Shown piece by piece: positions 26,343-33,809 of a DNA stretch of 64,000 nucleotides. The stretch comes from Bacillus sp. S3 (lineage in GTDB: Bacteria; Bacillota; Bacilli; Bacillales; Cytobacillaceae), in NCBI RefSeq assembly GCF_005154805.1, contig NZ_CP039728.1:177340-241339 (forward strand). Direction: 5' to 3'. Within the stretch, counting starts at the first letter, position 1; each line of letters opens with the position of its first letter. Position numbers and translations under genes: made by a program. The notes under the pieces were generated by a model, which made no database searches, was not told the origin of the DNA, and saw nothing but the letters and a program-made list of their open reading frames with translations.

Positions 26343-27602
26343 CTAGCTGACACGAAGGTCTGCACAGCATTGTTTGTATTTTTTCCCGCTGCCGCACGGA
26401 CATGGATCATTCCTTTTTGGAGATTTCCCTTTAAAATAACGTGCCACATTCTGATAGAACAACTCCGCCCTAACCTTATCTCCGAGCTGCTTCATCCGTT
26501 CATCTGCATAACTGTAAATTTGCTTGTAACTCGAACAAAAATAGTCAACCTCCGAGGTCGAACGATCGGCACTCCATTTCCGATTACGAGGGCATCCTCC
26601 ATGGCAGAGCTTCTTCCATTCACATGTTTTACATGGTTCGGGTAAGTTGGGCTTCATTTTAAGGAAGGTATCATACAATGGGTGGGATAATAGTTCATCA
26701 ATAGAATCACTTCCGACATTACCAATCTTCCATTCTGGATTAATATAAAAGTCACAAGGGAAGGCATCCCCATTTTGTTCTAGAATAATCGTTTGCGGGC
26801 ATGAGGCCATATGGATACAGGAACCTGGCTGCTGATTCACATAAACAGAAAGCATTTCATCAAAGAATCGTATCGAAGTCCTTGGGTCGCCATTGTTATA
26901 CCAATAATCAAAGGCTTCACAAAGGAAGTCGCCATATTCTTCCGGTGTTATATCGTAAACACCGGGACGGTTAACCTCTTGAGCACGGAAATCCATACAT
27001 GGGATAAATTGAACAAATCCGAATCCCTCAGATTCAAAAAATTGCATCATCTCTGTTGCTTTCCCAACATTCCCCTTGTGCACGACAGTTAAAATATTAA
27101 AATCTACCCTATGCTTACGAAGATATCCGATTCCCTTCATAACCCGGTCAAAGCTGCCCTGCCCTCGGGAATCTACTCTCCGGGCATCATGAATCTCCTT
27201 TGGTCCATCCAAACTAACTCCCACTAAAAATTGATACTGTTTTAAAAAAAGCGCAGATTTACCAGTCAATAGCGTTCCATTGGTTTGCAGTGAGTTAGAA
27301 ATAATCGTATTTTTCGGAGCGTATTTAGCTTGAAGAGAAACCACTTCCTCGAAAAAATCAAGCCCGGCTAGTAACGGTTCTCCCCCTTGCCAGGCAAAGG
27401 AAGCAACCCCATTTGACCTCTCCATATATTCCTTAATAAATTTATCTAAAATCTTAGAATCAATTCGATTAATTTTCTTCCCTGGCTTTCCGCCACAAGT
27501 GCTGTAATAACAATAATCACACGCTAAATTACAATCTTCAGATACCGTCTTCCACATCACACTTATATTTCGATGTTCTGTCGTCAAGCAGCCAATGCTC
27601 AT
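26343..27602 (-). CDS. Anaerobic sulfatase-maturating radical SAM enzyme with SEC-C tail
   Basis: About 419 residues. The radical-SAM cluster motif is CNLACDYCYY (CxxxCxxC) in the N-terminal part, followed by AWQGGEPLLAGLDFF, and a C-terminal SPASM-like set of cysteines (CPQTIILEQNG..C, CKTCEWKKLCHGGCPRNR) for two further 4Fe-4S clusters. This is the arrangement of anSME, which oxidises the active-site Cys of sulfatases to formylglycine. Unusually it ends with a SEC-C zinc motif (RNDPCPCGSGKKYKQCC). The ATG at 27,602 has AAGGGGTGG upstream; a GTG three codons earlier is less likely. The targets are expected to be the sulfatases at 24,776 and 32,135. Confidence 0.93.
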   Translation of the reverse strand: MSIGCLTTEHRNISVMWKTVSEDCNLACDYCYYSTCGGKPGKKINRIDSKILDKFIKEYMERSNGVASFAWQGGEPLLAGLDFFEEVVSLQAKYAPKNTIISNSLQTNGTLLTGKSALFLKQYQFLVGVSLDGPKEIHDARRVDSRGQGSFDRVMKGIGYLRKHRVDFNILTVVHKGNVGKATEMMQFFESEGFGFVQFIPCMDFRAQEVNRPGVYDITPEEYGDFLCEAFDYWYNNGDPRTSIRFFDEMLSVYVNQQPGSCIHMASCPQTIILEQNGDAFPCDFYINPEWKIGNVGSDSIDELLSHPLYDTFLKMKPNLPEPCKTCEWKKLCHGGCPRNRKWSADRSTSEVDYFCSSYKQIYSYADERMKQLGDKVRAELFYQNVARYFKGKSPKRNDPCPCGSGKKYKQCCADLRVS

Positions 27603-27634
27603 TCGTTCCACCCCTTATTACGAGCCTTTCTAAT

Positions 27635-27672
27635 AGAATAGGGCCGGACCTTTTTTCGTCCAGCCCTATTCT
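27635..27672 (-). terminator. Hairpin between isomerase and sulfatase-activase genes
   Basis: AGAATAGGGC and GCCCTATTCT pair, with an inner GGAC/GTCC stem and a T6 loop. The T run after the stem is weak, so it may be an RNA-stabilising or partial-termination element rather than a full terminator. Confidence 0.55.
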
Positions 27673-27715
27673 TGTAACTGACATCTATATTATTTTATTA
27701 AAATCTAGCTTTCTA

Positions 27716-28594
27716 TTATTTAAATGTCCGAATAAACTTAATAGCCTCGCCAATATCATAAACAGGGTTTGTCCCTACTTCTCTTTCAATGGTTAAATAA
27801 CCATTGTAACCAATTGATTGTAGTGCAGCGAAATAATTTACAAAATCGACTTTCCCCTCACCTAACGGTAACTCTCTGAAAAATTCCCCTTCGGTTACCA
27901 TCTTGGCAATTTGTTCATGGTCCACTCCGCCGCCATAGCCAAGTGCACCGTAAACATCACGAGGATCTACAGGTTTATTTCGGACTCCATCCTTCACATG
28001 TGTATGAACAATGTAATCCTTCAAAAGCTTAACTCCTTCAACAGGGTCATCTCCTGTAACCATGACCATATTTGCCGGATCAAAATTGACGGAAACCCCA
28101 TTGGTGCTAAGAGTATCCAAGAACGACTTCAGCTTTAAGGAGGTTTCCGGGCCTGTTTCAATCGCAAAATAAGCATTTAAGCTTTTTGCGTATACCCCTA
28201 ATTCCTCACACGCTTTTTGCATCGATTCATACACAGGGGCGGCTGGGTCTTCAGGAATTATCCCAATATGAGTTGTCACAATATCCGTTCCTAATTCAAC
28301 GGCCAAATCTAGGATTCTCTTTGATTTTTCAATTTTTTGCGGATTCATTTCTGGATCCTGAAATCCATGCCCTCCAAGATCACCGCAAAGAGCCGATATC
28401 TCTAACCCTAATGATGAGATGTAATCCTTTAATTCCTTTCGGGCAGCAGAAGTTAAATTTTCCGGAGCCATTTCTCCATCCACCGCATAAATTTGAACGC
28501 CATCTGCACCCATCTCTTTAGCTGTCTTTAAACCTTCACGGAGCGGCAAACGGAGGCTGTCCACAATAATTCCGATTTTATTTGATAGTTTCAT
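27716..28594 (-). CDS. Sugar phosphate isomerase/epimerase family TIM barrel
   Basis: 292 residues of the AP-endonuclease-2/xylose-isomerase-like fold. Metal-ligand regions seen are TTHIGIIPED, AIETGPE, NFDPANMVM, HTHVKDG and TIEREVG, giving the usual Glu/Asp/His set for a divalent metal. Such proteins isomerise or epimerise ketoses and often pair with Gfo/Idh/MocA oxidoreductases, as here (28,678). The ATG follows GAGGTGAAGG. It is part of the minus-strand sulfatase/fucosidase cluster; the substrate is unknown. Confidence 0.88.
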   Translation of the reverse strand: MKLSNKIGIIVDSLRLPLREGLKTAKEMGADGVQIYAVDGEMAPENLTSAARKELKDYISSLGLEISALCGDLGGHGFQDPEMNPQKIEKSKRILDLAVELGTDIVTTHIGIIPEDPAAPVYESMQKACEELGVYAKSLNAYFAIETGPETSLKLKSFLDTLSTNGVSVNFDPANMVMVTGDDPVEGVKLLKDYIVHTHVKDGVRNKPVDPRDVYGALGYGGGVDHEQIAKMVTEGEFFRELPLGEGKVDFVNYFAALQSIGYNGYLTIEREVGTNPVYDIGEAIKFIRTFK

Positions 28595-28677
28595 AAACCT
28601 TCACCTCATACCAAAGTCTTTTTACATTTTCGTAGCCGGGATACCAAATTGATTGCTCCTTAAAAGATTTTTTTCAA

Positions 28678-29757
28678 TTAAACCGTTACGTTGGATCGGT
28701 CAAAAGAGATTTCTTTACCTGTTTCACTTGATTCATAGATGCCGCATAATATTTTCATTATTTCCACGCCGTCTTCCACTGGGCTGATAGTTTGTTCTTC
28801 ACCTTGGCAACACTTAATGAAATGGTTAATTTCATTTTGGAAAGCATTATTGAAATCAAAGGACAGGGAATCAATTTGCGGCTGTGCATTTAAAATCGTA
28901 TTATTTTTTTCTGTTACGATAACGAGTTCAGGTTCAATTTCTGCTCCACCTTTATCGCCAAAAATCTTAACAGACGTTTCATCCTTCTTAAGGTGAAGGG
29001 TAAAACTGACATCGATCATTAAGGAAGCACCATTTTCAAAACGGATTAGGGCATTGGCAAGATCTTCTACTTTATTAATACTAGGATCATAATCTGCTGC
29101 TTGATAGAAAGATAAGTTTTTAATATTCGCTCGATTTCCAAGCTTTGAATAAGTGTTTCCGCTAATGGATTTCACTTTTGGTTTCCCCATTAGATACCAG
29201 CATAAATCAATGATATGGATACCGATATCGATAAGCGGTCCTCCGCCTGATCTTTCCTTGTCAGCAAACCAGCCACCAGGGTTTCCTAAACGTCTTAGTA
29301 TCGAGGCTTTTGCATAATAAATTTCGCCTAGATCACCAGAATCAATAAACGATTTAAGAACTTTTGTATTCGTTCCAAATCTGCGGACAAAGCCTACTTG
29401 AAGGATTTTCCCGCTTTTCATTACCGCTTCCTCTACCTTTAGCGATTCCTCAACCGTTTTACATAATGGTTTTTCAACTAATACATGCTTGCCAGCATTC
29501 AAAGCAGCAATGGCAATTTCTGCATGAGAATTATTCCATGTACAAATACTGACCGCATCAATTTGCGGGTTCTTCAATAAGTCTTCATAATTTGTATAAA
29601 TGACTTCAGCATTGTATTTTTTCTTTTTTTCCTCTGCCCTTTCTTCATTCAAATCACAAATGGCATGGATTTCAACCTGTTCATTTTTTGCATAAGACTG
29701 AAAATGTAAATCTGAAATCGAACCGGCCCCAATTACACCAATTTTTAATTTACTCAT
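28678..29757 (-). CDS. Gfo/Idh/MocA family oxidoreductase
   Basis: About 359 residues. N-terminal Rossmann motif GVIGAGSISDLHF, then LVEKPLCKTVEE, the EKP motif that carries the catalytic Lys of this family, and a C-terminal beta-sheet dimer domain with GGGPLIDIGIHIIDLCWYLMG. The start at 29,757 is chosen because AGGAGG lies 9 bases upstream, while the ATG three codons earlier abuts that site. It lies 18 bases after the GH29 gene in the same operon and is probably an NAD(P)-dependent sugar oxidoreductase. Confidence 0.92.
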   Translation of the reverse strand: MSKLKIGVIGAGSISDLHFQSYAKNEQVEIHAICDLNEERAEEKKKKYNAEVIYTNYEDLLKNPQIDAVSICTWNNSHAEIAIAALNAGKHVLVEKPLCKTVEESLKVEEAVMKSGKILQVGFVRRFGTNTKVLKSFIDSGDLGEIYYAKASILRRLGNPGGWFADKERSGGGPLIDIGIHIIDLCWYLMGKPKVKSISGNTYSKLGNRANIKNLSFYQAADYDPSINKVEDLANALIRFENGASLMIDVSFTLHLKKDETSVKIFGDKGGAEIEPELVIVTEKNNTILNAQPQIDSLSFDFNNAFQNEINHFIKCCQGEEQTISPVEDGVEIMKILCGIYESSETGKEISFDRSNVTV

Positions 29758-29775
29758 CGTTCCCATCCTCCTAAT

Positions 29776-31062
29776 TCAATCTATTAATTCTAGTTCAATA
29801 ACGGTATCCATTTCATCTGGCAGCTGTGCTCCTGATAAATGAATGAACGCACCATTTTCAATATCTGAATACTGCTCCGCCATCCACGGAACCTCCACCT
29901 TTAGTTCACTTCCATCAGCAAGGAGCCTTGCTTTTTTAATCCTGCCTTTTAATCCCTGAAAATAAATGGGACCAATCCCACGGTCAAATACATGGGCATA
30001 TAAATAGTTTCCTTTTTGGGTATACCTTCCCCACTCTGGCTTCGGCAAACCAGCGGTGTTACATCCATAAACGCTTTCCCCATTCTGCCTCATCCACTTT
30101 CCGACCGCCTGTAAAATCTCGTGGGATTGCTCAGGAATTTCCCCCTTAGCATTTGGACCGACATTTAACAATAGATTTCCGCCCTTACTGACACACTCGA
30201 CCAATGTGCGAATGACTTGTTTCGGAGATTTGTAATTCAAATCCTTCGAATGATAACCCCAATGATCATTCAAGGTGATACATGCCTCCCATGGAATCGG
30301 CTTAAGATCCATATTGACAATCCCGCCTACAGGAATAATTTGTTCCGGAGAGTAAAAATCCCCTGCATAAACTTCAGGCTGGGCTAACTTAATATTTCCG
30401 CCCAGACGGTTATCAATTAGAATTTCTGGCTGCAACTCACGGATCATCTCCATAAGCTTCGTTGCTTCCCATTTTTCCCCCGTCATATCATCATAGGAAA
30501 AGTCAAACCATAAAATATCAATTTTCCCATAGTTCGTTAATAACTCTTTAACCTGTCCATGGAAATAGGCAAGATATCCTGAAAAGTCTACTACATCTTC
30601 TTTATATTCCTCATTGTCCCGCATCGGATGATAGCGGTCCCCGTACTTAGGGAAATCCTGATGATACCAGTCAATAATCGAATAATACAGCCCTACCTTT
30701 ATTCCTTCTGCCCGGAATGCCTCAACATATTCCTTAATGAGGTCACGGCCCGCAGGTGTATTGGTTACCTTATAATCAGTTAATTGACTATCAAATAAAC
30801 AAAAACCATCATGGTGCTTGGCGGTTAACACGGCATATTTCTGCCCGGCTGCTTTTGCCGCTTTTGCCCACTCGCGAGGGTTATAGTACATGGGATTGAA
30901 TTCCTCAAAAAAAGGCTGATACTCCTCAATGGTTAACCGTTCATTGGCACGGAGCCATTCTCCTCTCGCAGGAATCGAATACAGCCCCCAATGAATAAAC
31001 AAACCAAAACGATCTTCCATGAACCACTTTACTCGCTCTTCTCTTGCGTTCATTGCTAACAC
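29776..31062 (-). CDS. GH29 alpha-L-fucosidase, compact form
   Basis: 428 residues, close to the minimal GH29 catalytic unit plus a small C-terminal beta-sandwich, and no signal peptide. Family motifs: GLFIHWGLYSIPARGEW, LTAKHHDGFCLFDS, and DILWFDFSYDD with the nucleophile Asp at about residue 187. It is distinct from the large GH29 at 14,322 and lacks binding modules, so the two probably differ in linkage preference. Start: GTG at 31,062 or ATG three codons later; neither has a strong ribosome site. The gap to the preceding oxidoreductase gene is only 19 bases, so coupling is likely. Confidence 0.93.
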   Translation of the reverse strand: MLAMNAREERVKWFMEDRFGLFIHWGLYSIPARGEWLRANERLTIEEYQPFFEEFNPMYYNPREWAKAAKAAGQKYAVLTAKHHDGFCLFDSQLTDYKVTNTPAGRDLIKEYVEAFRAEGIKVGLYYSIIDWYHQDFPKYGDRYHPMRDNEEYKEDVVDFSGYLAYFHGQVKELLTNYGKIDILWFDFSYDDMTGEKWEATKLMEMIRELQPEILIDNRLGGNIKLAQPEVYAGDFYSPEQIIPVGGIVNMDLKPIPWEACITLNDHWGYHSKDLNYKSPKQVIRTLVECVSKGGNLLLNVGPNAKGEIPEQSHEILQAVGKWMRQNGESVYGCNTAGLPKPEWGRYTQKGNYLYAHVFDRGIGPIYFQGLKGRIKKARLLADGSELKVEVPWMAEQYSDIENGAFIHLSGAQLPDEMDTVIELELID

Positions 31063-31081
31063 GAACTGATACCAAGTTTCA

Positions 31082-32095
31082 TTAAGAATTTACCTCCATA
31101 TGTTTATTCACAATCAACTTACTTAAATCAGCCACTCTCACCGGAAGTCCCGTTTCATGCGACTGATTGGCAGCTAACGTTACGGCTAGTGTCTTTAAAC
31201 CATCCTCGTAGGAGGATAAAATTAAATTTTGGTCTCCTTTGATAATAGCCTCGATAAATAAGCTGTCCTGGACTCCATAGAAATCCAACTCTGGTTTGAA
31301 GTTTAAAGGTTTAGCCCCTTTTTCGAGGATTGTCAAATTACCGCCATCGATAACAACCCGAAAATCTCCTCCCAATAATTCTATTCCTGTCCGATGGTCA
31401 AATTGAGCAAAGGTACTATCGATATGGCCAACCGCTCCAGAGTCATATACGAAATTCATGGAGGTCACATCTGGGATATTAATATTTGGGAAATCATGAT
31501 GGACCTGCAGGCTCATATTGGCATAGACTTGTTCGATCTCGCCGCCTAAATATCTCGCTAAATCCACGATATGTGTCGATTGCTCAACAAGCTGGCCTCC
31601 GGATTTCTCCCAATCAATGTACCAAGGTGTCGGAACAAATGATGATAAATAATGGCCGCGAACCAAGGCAGGTTTCTTATCCTTTAAGTATTCCTTTGCC
31701 TTCGCCACCGTTTCCCAGTAACGCAGGCAATATCCTGCCCCGTTGATAATTCCTGATTGTTTGATAACTTCTGCCTTTTTGGCAACGGTTTGATAGTCAA
31801 GGCCCAGTGGTTTTTCAACCATTAAATGAATCCCTTTTTTAGCCGCTTTTTCTTCAATGTCTCCATGAGCAAATGGCGGTACAGAAATAAATAATGCATC
31901 TAACGCTTCTTTCTCAAGCATTTCATCCACATTTGTGTAGGCTGATCCGCCATATTGCTTCACTTTTTGCAGTGCCGTCTCTTCATGAATGTCACAAATC
32001 GCTGTCACTAAAGCCCTTTCATTTTTACTGACATGCTGCAGGTGGACATTCGCAATTCCACCTGCTCCTACAAATCCAACACGAACTTTATCCAA
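31082..32095 (-). CDS. Gfo/Idh/MocA family oxidoreductase
   Basis: 337 residues. Rossmann motif GFVGAGGIANVHL, catalytic-Lys motif MVEKPLGLDY, and GGQLVEQSTHIVDLARYLGGE in the C-terminal domain. The start is TTG (32,095) with AGGAGG 7 bases upstream. It is in operon with the upstream sulfatase (40-base gap) and the downstream GH29. Two different Gfo/Idh/MocA enzymes in one cluster suggest a two-step oxidation/epimerisation of a released sugar; this is inference. Confidence 0.92.
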   Translation of the reverse strand: MDKVRVGFVGAGGIANVHLQHVSKNERALVTAICDIHEETALQKVKQYGGSAYTNVDEMLEKEALDALFISVPPFAHGDIEEKAAKKGIHLMVEKPLGLDYQTVAKKAEVIKQSGIINGAGYCLRYWETVAKAKEYLKDKKPALVRGHYLSSFVPTPWYIDWEKSGGQLVEQSTHIVDLARYLGGEIEQVYANMSLQVHHDFPNINIPDVTSMNFVYDSGAVGHIDSTFAQFDHRTGIELLGGDFRVVIDGGNLTILEKGAKPLNFKPELDFYGVQDSLFIEAIIKGDQNLILSSYEDGLKTLAVTLAANQSHETGLPVRVADLSKLIVNKHMEVNS

Positions 32096-32134
32096 GTGTC
32101 TTCCTCCTCATTTTTCCAACAATCTCTTATCCTC

Positions 32135-33514
32135 TTATTTTTTATATTCCCTTGCGTGCAATGGTCCGCCTTCTTTCATCACGGTCCATAATGGGTCAAA
32201 AGCATATTCCATTGAAGCCATCATTTCGTCATGCCATTCGTTAAGGATATAAACTGCGTCCTTACATATGTCGCGCCTTTCCTGGGAAAGATTTACTTGT
32301 TCATACGGATCTTCGGTTAAATTAAACAACATCTCTTTTGGGAAACCATTATATCCATCATGATACGAGCGGATATATAACCAATCACCAAATCGGACAC
32401 TTCGCTGACAAACATGGGCACATTGGGATAGAACCAGGTATTCCCTGCCTGTAAATCCGCCGTTCACGATACTGTCTGAATAGCTTTGTCCATCCCAGGA
32501 TTCAATCTTTGGTCCTCCTAGTAAACTAGCGATTGTAGGAGCAAGATCCAGATGATAGTGTAATCCTTCATCGATTGTTCCCTTCAAGCCGTTTGGCCAA
32601 CGGATAATCATCGGAATACGACAAGTTCCTTGGTCAGCGGTTCCATGCTCAGAGTAAATACCTAACTCTCCCATATTTTCCCCATGATCAGCGCTAATCA
32701 AGATCGCGGTATCTTCCATCACTCCTAACTCTTCTAACTTTCGCAGTACCTGTCCGACATGATCATCCATATAGCGGATGGCACAATCATAATTGTCAAT
32801 AATCATTCGTAGATCATCGTAGGCCGCAATCTGCCCGCCATGTCGAGGCCATCTATAATAATGTGTCTTTGCAAGTTCATTCATATGGTTAATACTGTGT
32901 TGATTCTCCTTCTGTTGATGAAGCTTAAAGACATCTTCCGTTAACCATGCAGGCATCGGTTCATTGGCAAAGGGATTGCCATATTCCTCAGGTGTTCGAT
33001 ATGGGGTATGCGGATCCCAGAAGTTCAAATGTAAAAACCAATTATCTGCTTTCCCATTATCCTCCAGCCATTTAAGTGCAACAGGGAGAACTTGTTCAGC
33101 AGATTCCCCGCCGCTTCTGCCGATATTTAATACTTCATTAAAACCTGCATTGAACGTCCAGGCAGAATGTCTTTCAGCAAATGTGCTAATGGCAGCCGTT
33201 TTAAAACCAAGCTGACGCAGTGATCCTGGTAGACTTTCCCGGGCTAATCGATCGCTAAAGCCGCGGCTTGGTCCTTCACGCCTCATATCGGCTGCAGTTC
33301 CGCCATGACCAACGACCCCATTATGAATACCAAATTTTCCTGACATTAAAGCTGACCGTGATGGTAAACAGGGCGCATCAGAACAATAATAATTGGAAAA
33401 TATCACGCCATCCTTTGCAATCTCATCAATATTTGGTGAAGTATTGCGATGGTAACCATAGCATCCTAAGTGATCAGGACGGAGTGAGTCTAAATCTAAA
33501 TAGAGAATTCTCAT
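32135..33514 (-). CDS. Cys-type sulfatase
   Basis: About 459 residues and no signal peptide. The metal-site start is LYLDLDSLRPDHLGCYG, and the signature DAPCLPSRSALMSG has C49 in CxPxR for formylglycine formation. ILISADHGENMGELG supplies further metal ligands. It belongs to a different subgroup from the sulfatase at 24,776, so a different sulfate position or sugar is likely. The ATG at 33,514 follows AAAGGTGG. It is the first gene of the cluster running down to 24,776, with a good promoter at 33,580-33,608. Confidence 0.93.
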   Translation of the reverse strand: MRILYLDLDSLRPDHLGCYGYHRNTSPNIDEIAKDGVIFSNYYCSDAPCLPSRSALMSGKFGIHNGVVGHGGTAADMRREGPSRGFSDRLARESLPGSLRQLGFKTAAISTFAERHSAWTFNAGFNEVLNIGRSGGESAEQVLPVALKWLEDNGKADNWFLHLNFWDPHTPYRTPEEYGNPFANEPMPAWLTEDVFKLHQQKENQHSINHMNELAKTHYYRWPRHGGQIAAYDDLRMIIDNYDCAIRYMDDHVGQVLRKLEELGVMEDTAILISADHGENMGELGIYSEHGTADQGTCRIPMIIRWPNGLKGTIDEGLHYHLDLAPTIASLLGGPKIESWDGQSYSDSIVNGGFTGREYLVLSQCAHVCQRSVRFGDWLYIRSYHDGYNGFPKEMLFNLTEDPYEQVNLSQERRDICKDAVYILNEWHDEMMASMEYAFDPLWTVMKEGGPLHAREYKK

Positions 33515-33579
33515 GAAATACACAACCACCTTTTAATAAAGCTCTTACAACGTAAATTGAACATTTGTAACCCCTAACA

Positions 33580-33608
33580 ATCCTATCCGCTAAACATGCT
33601 TTTTCCAA
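33580..33608 (-). promoter_or_regulatory. Promoter of the sulfatase/fucosidase cluster
   Basis: Minus strand: TTGGAA (33,603-33,608), 17 bases, TAGGAT (33,580-33,585), about 65 bases upstream of the sulfatase start. No copy of the TGTTATCGATAACA operator was seen nearby. The remaining 33,609-33,750 is AT-rich with no clear gene. Confidence 0.5.
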
Positions 33609-33751
33609 AGAATAGCATTTTTTTTGATAGATTTACGTAAATATTCAATTTATATAAAAATAGTTCAATTATTCACAAAAAAAATCTTATCTTGACTTAC
33701 CGTTCATTTAATGATTGTAGAAAAGCGTAATTATTCTACAATCAAATAATA

Positions 33752-33800
33752 AAAAGGCTGTGCCAAAAAGTAATTTAAACGACAATATGGCACAGCCCCT
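33752..33800 (-). terminator. Terminator of the fused ABC exporter gene
   Basis: GGCTGTGCC and GGCACAGCC form the stem; on the minus strand TTTTTATTATTT follows. Confidence 0.88.
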
Positions 33801-33809
33801 TTTGAAAAA

